From contig NC_069369.1 in assembly GCF_021730395.1 (NCBI RefSeq), forward strand, positions 63,515,501 to 63,579,500: a DNA stretch of 64,000 nt, read 5' to 3'. The translations under genes and the position numbers were made by a program. The notes beneath the pieces are model-generated. The model did not search any database, had not been told where the DNA came from, and worked only from the letters and a program-made list of their open reading frames with translations. The DNA is from Mercenaria mercenaria (Eukaryota; Mollusca; Bivalvia; Venerida; Veneridae). Every line of letters starts with the position of its first letter. The stretch's first letter is position 1. Positions 24,301 to 39,300 of the stretch are shown in pieces.

Positions 24301-27300
24301 AGTCTCCACCAGGAATGTATGAAACAATTTCTCTACAGTTGAGCAGGTATCATATTAACTCCCATTCTTGCATAAAATACTTCTTTTTTCACTGGATACG
24401 CCCATGTATCATCTGGAGAACAATCGTATACAAACAAGACAAGTCATGTGCTGTTAATACATGTCTTTTCTTATTTTGGAAATGCTTTTCAAGGGACGGA
24501 GATATATCCTTGCGTAGACGGAAATCAATCTGGTATCAGTGTCTTGTTTCTTTCATAATAACCTCTTTTTTGTATGTTTCACTGTATCAGTTACCAACCC
24601 AAAACGTGAATGTAAAGTTATTGTGTTCCTGCTTACCAAATGTTTAGTTAATATGCAAAATTATTCGTAATGTCATGTTTGTAATAACGGGAAATAAAAA
24701 AGTCGTTTATAAACCTTCAGTACATGCTTGGTACATGGGTCCCGCTTATGGATATTTATCACATGTTTACCGTTTCCAAGAGCAACAGAATGGGAATCAA
24801 AACTATACCGAAATCGTAAAGTCATCACATATGAAAACAATACATTTAGTCGTTGTGTTATGTTCGTTTGTTTTGTGTATTAATGTCTGCATAAGCCCTT
24901 GGGATATCTTTGTGACCTCTACCTTCGGTCTCGGTCACAAACATTCCCGTGGGTTTCTGCAGACGTTTATAAACAATATAAAACGTGTATTATCCCTACA
25001 AAATGCAGTCTAAGCAGATACTACTGGAAACCAGTTGATTTTACTCGCCCAGAACTAAATACTAGTGGATTATCAACTGCGACCGAGAATCGAATCCTGA
25101 TCGCTAGCGTTGTTGTCCAACAGCTAACAAAAATCAGGAATTATCCTAATATTACACTCTAAATCTTGATTTGATTGTTGTTAAGCTTGCTGTACAAGAA
25201 TATGTGCAGTGTCGTTTGTAATTTTTGTGTACTTTCCCTGGCAAATTGTCCTACCTTGCAGGCCATCGGAAAATATTCCATCCTCACAACAAATGAAAAT
25301 TGTTAGCTCTCTGGTAAGGGATTAATTCAATCAGGAGTGTTGTCTCAAGAGCGATTAATATAAATTGAAAGAACATGTTCCGTAATCGAGTTTAAACATG
25401 TAAGTAGAATCTAAAATCTTATAGTGTACCTACATCATAACTATATCCATCTAATGTTTCAAAAATAAATCGCAGAAATATTTCTATTTCGTAACACATC
25501 CTACAAAAAGGTGGGCCGGTGGTCTAGTGGTAACACGCTTGACTGTCAATCCAAAGGTCCGGGGTTCGAATCCAGGTCCAGGCAATGGAAATTTCTTAGA
25601 TGCTCTTCAGTGTCTCCCACCTAACTGGAGGCCTGTACTGGTTCTTCCCAGGAAAGACGGCTTCGCGTGTATCGGTGCTATACACCGGGCACGTTAAAGA
25701 ACCAGACTGTCTATTCGAAAAGAGCTAGGCTAAGTTAGCCGGACACGTCTGTATCTGAAAAAAAAATCTCTTTGTCTGTTCTGGGGGCTTTATCTCACTC
25801 TGTCCCTCTGGTCAGATCGCTCTGTGTCTGTACTAGTAGAGGATGATTTCGCGCCCTGTGTGGCTGCAGTTGCTGTAAAGCGCCTTTGAACGTGCTTATC
25901 ATGAAAAGGGCGCTATATAAATCTGGTATAATAATAATAATAATAATAAAACAGATTAAATTATCTTTATTTTTAGCTTTTGGAAAGTTGTAGTTAAATA
26001 AAAAAAAAACCCGAATAACTTTGTGACATTAATAACTCCTATACAATAGAAATGTACGTCATATATAGAGCCAGCTGTTGGGTGGCACGTGCTGATTCAC
26101 GTGTCTTGACCGATGATATCCGTCATGACCTGACCGGGGATTGAACCCGATGGCCGAGCATGAGCAGGAACTGACGTTACACCGGCAGATTTACTTAGTA
26201 GACAGTTAAAACCATGTTTTGAGCTTGCTGTTTGAAATCAAACAAATTATTATTTAGTGTGTCATCACGTAGTGCATTCAACATAATTTATGAGCGACTG
26301 ATAAATCTTATTCTTTTAAGTGCTTTTAATGTCTTGTCTTGATTAACTTCACCTTCTTCGAAATACTAATGGTTAATTCAAAGCAGTACAGTAGAAAGTA
26401 TTATAATAATATGAATGATATTTATTCATGCCATCATTAAGCACCCGATGTAGTTATCGCCCGAGGGGCATTTCGGCTAATGAAAATTATTTGTATGTTC
26501 GAAATGCATTTGACAAGTCATAAAACAATGCTATTTTCAGTGATAGGTTATTGTATCATTACTAATTTAATTCATAGATATTTCATTTCTTTTCTGTTTG
26601 CTGTTGAAAAGCATTGATTTTCTGAACGGTCACAGTTGTATTCCTAGCTGTTATGTGCCAATTGACCCAGCAATCCGAAACTGTGTGAATTCAGTGATGC
26701 ATTTCACGGGCAACTTTAAACCGATTCCAAACTATTTGGTACTACGTTGTTGAATCATTTGATATTACCTTTGAGTAACCAGTTTCCGTTATGGTAAGGA
26801 AACAGCGCGCGATTTCATGAGTAATAATTGTATATACAAAAATATCTTACTCAGAAATAAAGCGAAAAACTTACATTATTTCATTCAAACAAGGTTAAAA
26901 CTATCTTATGTTGCTAACTGATGGGCGCTGCTATTCTAAAAACATCAACCGGAAACAGACTTCCATTTGGACTGGTATACCAGTTTTAGTTACCTTTACG
27001 AAATGGTTAAATTAAACGGAATGAAAGGTACTGCAATAACAGACCCTAAAAATTTATTAGTTTCCTATCATTTTTGACACATGTATTGTCATGATTGTCA
27101 TGATTTCACTAGCATATACTCAAATTAACAGTTTTACACACAGTGTTGAGACATGAAAATATCACCCCTTCTAACCATCCTAACACTCGAGCAATAAATC
27201 AAGCGCTTTCAGTGTTTACAAATGTCACATTGGGCCCATTTTACAAACACTATACCAGGACAGTTTGCAAGCTTTGCTGGCTGTTATTTACCACACATAC

Positions 27301-30300
27301 AACATTTTCATTTTCCATCGTCCTCATCACCATCAAAATCATCTTCAGACTGCAAAGGCGTGTTCAAATCTATAGGACCGACAGCCTTTTAGGTACCTGA
27401 AGCTGACTGACCTGGTGCATTCAAATAACTACAGACTACTGGAATTTTGAGACAGGGGCTGGCTGCCTTTTTAACAGACTGTTCTACTCGGACAGGGGTA
27501 TTGAATGAAGGCAATTTATTCTTAACTGGGACAGCTTTTGATTTCTTGGGAGTAGACATAACATCTAAATACTCCTTTACCTTTCTGCTTGTTTCAGGCT
27601 CAGTTTTTGCCTTACCAGCAATTATTTTACTGAAATACCTTCGCTCTGTCTTAAATGGTGGTCTTTGTTTCTTTAAAACAGAGGTAATTGTATCATCAGC
27701 TGGTACATCAGATTTTAAGAGAACAGAATTTTTAGTGCTGTTCCTTTCAGTCTCACTAGCTTCTGCCAGCGGAACAGCAACAAATTTCTCATCAACATAT
27801 GGAATAGTTTCATCCAAATTCTACTCGGGCTGATTATGAGCAGGAGCTATAGACTGACATAACTCTTCAGTGAAAGCAGACTGAAGTTCTGATCTGCTTT
27901 TGTTTGTTTCAAAAAGATCAGTATCAACAGAGTCGTGGCAAAACGGATGAATAACCGATTTCTTGAAAGCACCCTTTAAAATGTTCACGGAAACTGCAGT
28001 AGCATTTGCCTTACATGCAATCATACATACACTGTACCTGTCAGCAATTTTGCCAGTTTCCCTTTGAAATTTCCACATTCATTACTGTAAATCTTAGAAA
28101 AAGGCCCAAAACACCTAACGTCCATAGGCTGCAATATGTGTGAAGTGTGTGGAGGCAAAACGTACTACATAATATCATACTCAGTAGCCCAGTCAATAAT
28201 ACTGCGTAATATTTGTGAGCGATGCTCATCATAAGGTAACAACAATAGACGTTTTCCATTAGCATAATAGATGAAGTGTGTCTCTAAATAGTTTTTGAAC
28301 ACCTCCCCATTGGACCAACCAGTCTTAGAAACTGTCGTTCGCGCACCTGGTGATGCACCCTCCAATAGCTCTTACCTCATTATTGCACCTGAAATATTTA
28401 AGAAATCTATTTATATATGATTTGAAAAGGAAAGTACATACAGTGGGAGAATAACCTGAAAATTCTTACCTGCGAATACAAAGTATGGCGGTATCTGCTG
28501 TCCGGGGGCATTCCCACAGAGCAGATACTGTATTGGGTCGTTGAACTTTAAGCTGGGGCCACCGACCCAGGAACCCATAAAACCACCTATAAGACAAGGG
28601 TTTGGCTCTGTCTCTCCTACCAAGGCATGATTCAAATTCAGAAGTTACATTTATCAACTCGGCCCTTGTGTAAAGATACCGAACCATAGCCATATCATTT
28701 ATGTGCTCAACAAGTCTGGCCTCCACTAACTCAGCAAACAAGGGTTCTTGTCCTGACCTAGGAATATATCGTATCAAGAATAAATCACAAACCTGTCATA
28801 ACAAATTGGCATGATTCGTTACATTTGATTTAAACAATATTTGTTTTACTTATTTTTAAATTGTATATAAATAGTTTCCTGGTCCACGTGTCCTGATACA
28901 CGATCTCTAAGGGTTTGCATTCAATTTGGCACATTAAACACTTTCGATGACCTCCGCACTGAAAGATCCCCATCCTTAACATTCTCGTAGGCCTTTGTAA
29001 GGATAGTCGGAGAATACTGCCTGTATTTGTGTTTTGCTGGAGGTGGGCTACTATAAACCTACAGTTTTACAATAAACAAATTATATACCAATGAATATGA
29101 CCGTTGGCTGTGTATTGATAGCATGCTTTAACTAAAACAAATGACCACGACCTTCTTATTAACAAGCAATATATAATATATATCCGACTATATAAGAAAA
29201 TGCCGTTTCTCTTCATTTCGTAAAATTAATTGAAGCTATGGAACCAGTCTACTAAGGCCGTGAACATCTTATCAAAAATGTAAACAGTCGGCTGCAACCT
29301 TTCATTTTAGGGAAACATTGAGGTATAACAAAAAAAAACTGAATGAAAGGAGTAAGGTACATTATTGCATTAACATTTTTGTATTATTTCACATAGTATG
29401 AGAATGGGAAGTAAAACGGATTTATTACGCCTCCAAATGTTATACGGAGCATTTTTGTGTGCAGAAGCTGACTTAACGTTTCGCAAGTTAGCTTCCGGGC
29501 TATGACGTCAGAAAACAAAACAAAACGCGAGCTACATGTAAACATTTCCGGTATCACGCAATTGAGGGTATCACGATTTGAGGTTACTCGAGGGTAGATA
29601 GCTTCATCAGCTTTCGTCTTCACCAATTGCCATTATCACCATTTTACGTTGCTGTTATTCATTATCATCTTATTTCATCAGTAGCGTTCATAGTCATTCA
29701 TCAACATCATTCATCATCATGGTTCGTCATCTTTTTTATCATCATCGTTCATCATCATTCAACATCATTATCATCGATCATCATCGTTCATCAACAGTAA
29801 CATCATTCATAACAATCAGCATTCTTCTTCATCATTCATCAACTGTGACAATCATTATCATAATTCATCATAACCAATCATCTTCAGTATCTTACATTGT
29901 AAATCACTAAGCCAAATCATACAAAAACCTTGTTTAAACCCTACAGGTCGTGCTATTCGCTTTTTAGCTATTATATAAAACCTGACTTTATAAACTGTAA
30001 GCCAAGTTGAAACTGGCTTATCTCGGGTTAAAAACAATTCATAAGCCTAAGGTCAAATTGTGAAAAAATCTTGTTTATTTTCTTGAAACCATGTTTTCTG
30101 TGGATCAAACTATATAAAATGTACCGGGTTATCTGGGGTTAAAAATCTTAAAAAAGTCAAATTATAGAAAAAAAAAACACTGTTAACACTTTCGAGGACA
30201 TAATTATTTTCTACCTTATCTGTATGAACCATTTGGAGAATGTTTGTATTCACAAAATTAGTGTCAAGTTTGAATCTGGATATTCTAGAGTTAAACACTA

Positions 30301-33300
30301 GGTTTTAGGTCAGATCATAGGAAAACAATCTTAACAATTTATTGGGCGTATTTCCTGTTTGATCTATATAAAACTTGGGCCACTATCTCAAAGGTACCTT
30401 AAGTCCTAAGATGTTCGTAAAGGGTTAGTAAGGTGTTCGTAGCAGATATTTCCTCTATCTCGAAAGCCTCGTTATTTACGACACTTCGTAAATGTCCTTG
30501 TAAGTTGTGGCTGAAAAATCCACCCCTTAGCGTTCTCGTAACTTATAAAAACTTACATTTTTCGACCTATCTGAAGATGAATCTGTTTGTTCCTTATTAT
30601 ACCACACTGAAACTAGCGGAAATATATTTATTGAAGATGTCTTTTCATCCGGTCGTGTCAACGAACATGAATTTGTTTCGTATAGATCGATAAATTTAAT
30701 GCATTTAACCCGTTTTTATATATGAAAACGCACAGGTTTTGTGCCTCCAAAACAGAGTGGAGGGGTCATATAGATTTGGTATTGTGCGTCCTGTAGTCTG
30801 TCCGTCCATGGGTCTGTCCGTCGGAATTTTGTGACGCGCCTAGTTCAAAAAGTATCTGATACGAATAGATAAAATCTTGCAAGAGTCTTTTTCTTGATAT
30901 GAACTTGCGCATCTCTTATTTTTCGCCTGGTTCTGCCCCATATTTCCAGAGTTCTGGGGCCACTAATTCGAAAACTGATTCGTATCGTAAGTTAAGGTAT
31001 GATTTACGATAAACCTTAGGTAAGACTAAAGTAGCGTTATTCAGCTATCTCCAAACACCTCTTAACGCCCTCGTTAAGCGTTCGTAACTTCAGGTATGGT
31101 TAGTTAGTTACGATATCGTAAGTCGTGGATTATCCATTAGTGACGTCATTTTCGACCAACTGCACCTGTATCTGATAGCCCACAAGCTGCTTGTTGCTGA
31201 ACATCATGGGAAATATGTATTAAATTTTACATATCATCAGACTTTATTCCGTTATCAAAAAAAAAAAAAAAAAAATGAAAAAAAAAAAAAACAAAAAGAA
31301 AAACAAAAAAAAAAAAAACAACAAAAAACAATCGTCTCATATTTATTCGGCGATGACTTCTAAAATGTTAGAGATGCCTATTAGCTTTACGCGCAACTTA
31401 AACTCTAAACGTTTGATCTCATATACCCAGTTTTGTAAGGAATGTACGGTATTATTTTAGACTAGGGTATTCAAAGAACTAATTTGAAATTCATACATAA
31501 TTGTATTCAAAGAACGTTTTTACTAAACATCTTTTCAACTATATCGACTTTGCCTTAAAATACCCAACATCTGCACAGGAATGTTGTCGAAACAATCTAC
31601 TGTACCGATAAGGCAAGGAATACTGTCGGAGTGTCAAACTTTTGATGAGAAAGTAGAGTTTCACACCTTTTTCTGTGATAAAATTAGTCAGATAACTTTA
31701 TTAATATCCCTGGGTTCCTTATAAGTCTTAAGCTGTTCTCCACAAATGCCTGGCAACTCCCCCTCATAAGTCAGAGGTGGAGAATGATTGACCTTAGATA
31801 TATTGTCTTTAGACAATAATCACGGAGAACAAGAACGCCTCGCCAGGTATTCGAACCTACTTTGAGATCGTTTGTGTTCTATGTATTATGCTAGCTGAGC
31901 GGGAATCTGCGTGTAGCATTCAATTTTAAAAATCAAATTATCACATGTTTGACTTCGCTAGAGTATAATCACGGTGTATGATCAATCCTATATTGTTGGT
32001 ACAAAAGTCGCGTCTTCAGCTCACTGGTGTGTACAAGCACCTAACTTTTCCTATTAGACTTGGATAAACATTGCAAGTCGGAAATCTAGTGACCTTATTT
32101 ATCATCCCTTTATCTTAGATTTGTCTTTATTTCATAACTTGGATGATTTTACGGAACAAATCGAAGATGTAAAAATGTAATCAACCCAGTATTTTGCCAA
32201 ATTTTGTATCCGATGTATGAAATAAAATGTGTTTTCAGTTTCATGTCATAGTAGAGGAAGGTGACATGTGTGTTGAAAATGCATTTAAAATACGAATCCT
32301 GGTATTTTGGTATTGTTCGGATGTTTAATTATATGGTGTTTAATATTAGAATACTGTTTACATATAAAAATAGCGGTAATAACTTCTCGCAAATGCAAAA
32401 ATCTTGCAATATTTAGTTATTAGTAAGTCAACTATATTTTTTGTATAAAGGCACCTATATTGTATCACAAATATTTCGTCCCAGAGCTTAGGAAACATTA
32501 ATTTTGGGAGGTATATGTGAGGGCTGTCTGTTTCTGGCTGAAAAAGAAATCCTTCCTTTATCCTTCGGCATATAGGCCTAATTGTCAAAACATGCGTGTG
32601 CCAGTTTTTAATCTTTGTATAAGGTTATAGTGTCGCCCCTATTGAAAGGGCCAGTCAAATTTTGGACTATGAGACACCTTTTTTCTCTGATTTCTTTACT
32701 GTAGAAAGATCAGAGAAAATAAAAACCATAGGATAGACCGTGTAGTCATCAGGTGAGAGGTTACGTTCTACAAGTTTACCACTGCGACATGACAACAGTG
32801 TTAATTGAATCATGGTAAGGCTAATTTATGACCCCCGGGCGTTAAACAAAAATGGAAATTGCAGTTCATGTTTGAAAATGTCCGGAGTAGCGTGGATGCG
32901 CATTGGTATAGGGTTGGTTGGACTCTATACTCGGAGGTCGCGGGTTCGAATCCCGTAAGCATAATTTGACTGTGATTTTCACAATCCCTTCCTTCAACGC
33001 GAGTACTGGTCAGAAATCCAGGTAGCAGTCGTTTAAGGTAGAATGTGTGCATGCAATTAAATGTAGCAAAATATAAATTTATCTACATATGTATGACAGA
33101 GTTAATGGCAGTTTACCAGACGGGCCTCAAATTCTCAACGTCCACTGCTGACAATAACTGTAGTTATTATAACGGTATTTTCACGTGCAAATGGCTTTGA
33201 AAGGCATTTAAGGGAACCCGTTTTCAAAATCTACTTCATTTATGTACGGGCCGGGTCCGTGGTGTAGAATCTAGGGAATACATATATAGACAAATTTGTA

Positions 33301-36300
33301 TTCTCTGAAACCTCTCACTGATGAAGGGTCGTGGGTTCGAGCTCCGCTACTGACCACATTCCTTTATGTAAGAAAGTAGGCACTTCGGTGGTGTAGTGGT
33401 AAAGGTAAGATCGCTGACTTTGGTTCCCGTCTCGATACCGATCTTAATCTTTATGCGAGAAAGCAATTTGTTACTGAGAATAGGGGTCTAGTCCCTCCCT
33501 AAAACTATGCTCAAAGAAACGTCCCATATACACTCGTATAATGGATTTATGTCGAAAGCGGCGATTAAAAATATAGTTGCTAAATATTACATTAAAGTTT
33601 TGATAAATAACGGAGGTGCCTCAGTTCAGTGTTATACGTAAAATATCGGTGCTATATATTTTGATGAAATCGTTTTTTTAAGAGTAGAAATTGATTCAAA
33701 AAATTGGTTTATTTTCTTTTACTGTTTCTATGGATAAAAATTAAATATATTTGTAAAAAACTATGCTCAAAACATCACAAATCTTTAAAAGAAATGCAAT
33801 AAACGATTTCCATTTGCTGCATTTTTACAGCAGTACTCAAACTGTAACGTTTATTTGGCGAAAACTGCTAAAGCTTTTCATTTTGTTATCGTGCAGGTGG
33901 AAGCTTGGAAGTTACTTATGTTCCGTGATAACATCAGTAAAATCAACTTACGTCTCTAAAGTCGTATTTTTCCACGTACTTGCCTCCTGCTCCATAGCGT
34001 GTTTACATTTTTTGTACGTAAAAGTTCGTTGCTTATACCAAAAAGTGAAGGCACCGCAAGTTTTGTACCAACAATTTAGGATTGATCATACACCGTGATA
34101 ATAAAGCCATTACACTAGAGTAATAAAGCTTTGGCATCGTTTATAGTATAGGAGACGTTGGTAAAGTTGACTTGTTTATAATAGTTAAAGAAAGTAGAAA
34201 TTTTAATGTTTCGACAGGAAAAGCTAAGATGTGATAAAAAGAATATTTCACCTGTGGCTTTCCACATTGATTTTATTCAACTCGTTTAATAAATTCAATA
34301 AGAAAAGACATTTATGTAATATCCTCTATATATCTTTAATCTATATCAGACGTTTCAGCCTGTTTTTAGTCTTGTTACTTTCTCAGGTGGCGACTCTTAT
34401 TGTGAAATATTTACCGTCAAAAAATAAGTTCATGTTGATCGGAGAGAAGTGGTTCTTTGTAACTATACATATATAGTCTTGCACAATGCAATTCCTTTCA
34501 TTATTGGTCAGTTCAGTACACCGCGACTCTGAAACATAATTCAGTCTCACCAGTTATTACAGTTTATGGGCTTAATGTCTAAGATACCAGTATTTGTATG
34601 ATAGGAAATATCAAGTACATGTATATCTGTGATATAAACGCAACGTGTTTCGTACTGTTCTAAAGCTTTATAATGTTTGTATTTTTTCCAACACCATTTG
34701 ATGAATAAAATCCGCCAGTGAATATATACAGCAGTAACTGTGGTAAAAGCCAAGATTTCATCAATTTATATGAAATACTTTTTGAACGAGGCGCGTCACA
34801 AGGTGAAAGTGCACATTTTCGACTCTCTCAGGGGTCAAGACTCTGAAAATATGGGGTGGAGACAGACGAAAAATAGGATCTGCGCAATTTCATATCATGA
34901 AAAAGACTCATTCAAGGTTTCATCAATCATTTTATATGAAACACTTTTAGAGCGAGGAGCGTCACAAGGTGAAAATGTGCATTTTTGACTATTTCAGGGG
35001 CCATAACTCTTAAAATATGGGGCAGAACCAGGCGAAAAATAGGTGCGCAAGTTCATATCATGATAAAATCTTATGCAATATTTCATCTACTCATATCAAA
35101 TACTTTTTGAGCTAGGAGCGTCACAAAATTCCGACGGACAGACCCACGGACGGACGGACGACAGGACGCACAATACCAAATCTATATGCCCCCTCCAATC
35201 TGTTGTGGAGGCACAAAACCTGTGCGTTTTGATCTATAAAACAGATTAAAAGCACTAAATTTATCGATCTATACGAAATAAATTCATGTTTGTTGACACG
35301 ATCAGATAGAAAGACAACTTCAATAAATATATTTCCGCTACTTTCAGCGTGGTACAATAAGAAACAAACATATTTATCTTCAGATAGGTCGAAAATGTAA
35401 GTTTGTATACGCTACGAGAACGCTAAGTGGTGGATTTTCAGCCACAACTTAAGAGGGCATTTACGAAGTGTCGTTAATAACGAGGCTTTCGAGATAGAGA
35501 AAATGTCTGCTACGAATACCTTACGAACCTTTACGAACATTTCAGGACTTAAGGTACCTTCGAGATAGTGGCCCATATGGCCCCTGAGATAGTCAAAAAT
35601 GCACATTTTCACCTTGTGACACTCCTCGCTCAAAGTGTTTTATATAAATTGATGAAACCTTGCATGAGTCTTTATCGTGATATGAAATTGTGCACCTCCT
35701 ATTCTTTCGTTTGTCTCCGCCCCCTATTTCCAGAGTTATGACCCCCGAGGGAGTCGAAAATGCACACTCTAACCTTGGGACGCCCCTAGTTAAAAAGTAT
35801 TTCAGGCAAATTGATGAAAACTTGGTATTACCACTGTTACTGCTGTATATATTCACTGGCGGTTTCTATTCATCAAATGATGTTGGGAAAACACGCAAAC
35901 ATTATAAAGCTTTAGAGCAGTACGAAACACGTTGCGTCTATATCACAGATATACATGTAGTTGAAATTTCCTATCATACATGTAGAACTACTACAATCTT
36001 AGACATTTAGCCCGTGAACTGTTATAACTGATGAGACTGAATTAAGTTTCCGTCACTGTTTTCTGAACTGACCAATAATGAAAGGAATTGCATTGTGCAA
36101 AACTATATTTATGTATACATTTTTTTTGTATATATGTATAGTTACAAAGAATCACTTTTGACAGTAAAAACTTCACAATAAGAATCGCCTCCTGAGAAAG
36201 TAACAAGATAAAGAACAGGCTGAAACGTCTATATAGATTAAAGATATATAGAGGATATTACAGGAGTGTCTTTCCATATTGAATTTATTAAACGAGTTGA

Positions 36301-39300
36301 ATAAAATGATAAAATGCGAGGCTGTGCCGAGCATTCTATCAATTTTATTCAACGAGTCAAATAAAATTAATGTGGAAAGTCACAAATGAAATATTATTTT
36401 TATCATTAGAATATCTACTTCCTTTAACTATTATAAACAAGTCAGTTTGACCAACGTCTCCTATACTATAAACAACTGATCTATTATCATTTCTATTTTA
36501 TTTCTTTATTATACTCCCACGACGTCAAACATGTGATAACTGAACGCTGCACGCAGATCCCCGCTCAGCTAGCATAATACATAGAACACACAAGATCTCA
36601 AAGTAGGTTCGAATACCGGGCGAGGCGTTCTTGTTCCCCGTGTTTGTTGGCTACAGACAATATATCTAGGGTCATTCATTCTCCACCTTTGACTTATGGG
36701 GAGGAGTTGCCAAGCATTAGTGGAGAAACGCTTAAGAATTGTAAGGAACCCAGGGATACTAATGCAGTTAGCTGACTAATTTTTATCACAGGAAAAGGCG
36801 TAAACTCTACTTCTCATCAAAAGTTTGACATTGTTTATTGCAAATTCCGACAGTTTTCTTTGCCTTATCGGTGCAGTAGATTGTTTTGACAACACTCCTG
36901 TGCAGACGTTGGAAAACTTAAGGCAAAGTCGATACCGTTTAAAAAATGTTTAGTAGAAAGGTTTTTTGAATACAATTATGTATGAAATTTGTTCTTTAAA
37001 TACCCTAGTCTAAAAAAATACCGGTATGACTTAACACCGAAAGTAATACCGTACATTCCGTACAAACATCGCTGAATAAATATTAGACAATTGTTTTTAT
37101 CTTATTACGGAATAAAGTCTGATGTAATGTAAATACTTTTTAGTAGGTATTATAACGTTGGCAAGGGATAAAATGCACTTAATGTGGATATATTTCCTAT
37201 GATGTTTAGCAACAGACAGCTTGTGGATTATCCACGACTTACGATATCGTAACTAACTAACAATACCTTAAGTAACGAACCCTTTACGAGGGCGTTAAGA
37301 GGTGTTTGGAGATAGCTGAATAACGCTACCTTAGTCTTACCTTAGGTTTATCGTAAATCATACCTCAACTTACGATACGAATAAGTTTTCGAGATAGTGG
37401 CCCCTGGTAAGAATGTTTTCTTTCTTAAAGTTTATATTTTCTAGACTAATTTCAAATTAGGTAATCTGAAGTAAAAGTGTAGATTATTAAGTCAAATCTA
37501 TGAAGAACCGCGTTTACACTCAAAGTTCTATAATTTCCATCTTATTTGTGTAAGAATAAGAATGGTTGTTATTTTCATCGTATATATGCATAAACCGTCC
37601 TGTCTTAATCCTGTTCGTGGTTTGCGTTCGTTAAGTTATGATAAGTCCTACATTATCTTCAACAACGTTGAACGCCGTTGCTGGATGTATCAAAATTTTC
37701 ATTTCAGTTTTAGAAGTTACTTCACCATTGTTATATATATATTTCTAGTTTATATCTTTAGATGTGAATGCAAGGGCAGATTCGAGGAAAAATATTAAGC
37801 CGTCGCGTTTAGCGGTCATAAGATGATTCTGGGTCAATACAGGTTGGAAACTGACATGAAGTCTGCATCGTCCTATGTTGCAAAGGAATCGTACAATTTA
37901 ACGAAAATATATGATAAAAGGGACGATTTTAATTTTAAAATTGTCAACTTTCCCCATCTTGATGGAGATGTCCCTCGAGTAACTTCATACGGTGTCTATA
38001 TTTCACAGCTTATTCATTTTGCAAGAGCCTGCTCAAAGATAGATGATTTTAATGACAGAAATCTTCACATCACCAAGAAATTGTTACAACAGGGTTACCG
38101 TGATCATAAGCTACGGAAAGCTTTTAGTAAATTTTACTACAGATCGTCGGAACTGTTAGAAAAATACAATACGACTCTTAAAACACTTTTTTAAAACTTG
38201 GACTTACACACCCGGAATACTATGGAGATGTAGTTTATAAAATTCGGAAAATAAAACATACTCCTTACTTTAATCAAATATTTGTAAAATTGGTTAAAAA
38301 GTTTATCAAAAGAGGATACGATGCGAAAATCATGAAGCACAGTACTTATTTAGTGATTGACCCCTCTACAGTTAATGGCTACGCTTTCCCATTTGATGGT
38401 GCGATGACTAATAAAGTGTGGGACTCCATGATGCTTTTCTTCTAAATCCTACATACAACGGACGGAGGGAGTTGATTTTTGTCTTACAGTTTTCTTAGTT
38501 GTGCCCTTAAAAGTTAGGCTCTTGTTGCTCTGACTTCAGACAAATTGAGTTCCTTGGTGTAATCATACCTTAAATTTACCTTAATCTTATGTATGCTTTA
38601 TTTATCTGTTATTTTTGCATTAAAGTAAGAACCTTTCTCAGCGGGGATTTTATTTACATTGTGTTGTTTAACTTGTGGAAAATAGGGTAAGTGCGAGGTT
38701 GGTATGCCCTAAACGCGTTTAAACCCCCAGTTTCCTTTATGTAGGCTACTGACCGTTCCAAGACGGTGCCCCTGTTTTCAACTTCTTTCCTGTCTCTTGT
38801 ATTTTATACTGCATGTATAGTCTTTGTTGTTGACATTTTATTAATTGTCCATCTCTTATTTTGTGTTACGTATGTAGTCTTGTTTTTTGTCTACAATTAC
38901 TAGTATTGTCTTGTCTGACTTGTTGGGAATAGGGTAAATGTGAGGTTGGCATGCCCCAAACGCGTTTAAAACCCCCAGTTTACTATATATATGTTACTAA
39001 CCGTTCCAAGGCGGTGCCCCTATTTTCAACTGGTTGTTTTGTCTGTCTTGTATTATCTCTTGCGTATGTTTTCTTATTTGTTGTAAGCGTTTTTCCTCCA
39101 CTTCACTCCCCCTATTGCCCTCTCCTTTCCCTTGCATTTACGCTACTTTTTGTATCCCCCTCCCCCTTTACTTTTAGTAAGTTTTTGTTGCATAGTAACA
39201 CAGATTCAATCATTTCTGTTTAGGCCTAATAGGGCAATAAAATGGATTGTGTCCAAACGTGCAGTAGAATCTGGTATCATTGTACAATTGAATTTGATAT

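Larger units (their letters stand above)
30377..37404. mobile_element. 7-kb nested inverted-repeat complex
   Basis: Blocks read C-B-X-A-C'-A'-B'. C (30377-30960) is inverted at C' (34995-35574); B (30956-31955) at B' (about 36480-37404); A (about 34136-34990) at A' (about 35575-36478). X (31956-34135) is single copy. Outer ends GGGCCACTATCTC (30377) and GAGATAGTGGCCC (35574 and 37402), plus GGGGCCACTA at 30956, look like terminal words of one element family. No transposase was recognised. The arms contain degraded non-coding repeats, and B/B' holds a tRNA-like SINE remnant. A non-autonomous long-TIR element with nested insertion or inversion is the best reading. Confidence 0.78.

Noticed and set aside
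24675-25162. Frames of 87 and 112 codons in intron 3 of gene 2
   Set aside because: They run through a palindromic dispersed repeat (TTTGTGACC/GGTCACAAA), with no domain and no splice support.
27447-27833. 128-codon plus-strand frame with hydrophobic segments
   Set aside because: Antisense shadow of the C-terminal part of the pogo-like transposase.
29719-29910. 63-codon frame rich in His and Ser
   Set aside because: A product of the (ATC)n microsatellite.
31275-31460. Lysine-rich 61-codon frame (MKKKKNKKKNKKKK)
   Set aside because: Encoded by an A-rich tract inside a repeat arm. The inverted partner arm lacks it.
32936-32952. Functional tRNA gene suggested by a perfect-looking box B
   Set aside because: No matching acceptor stem or anticodon arm could be drawn by eye. 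It is more likely a SINE head.
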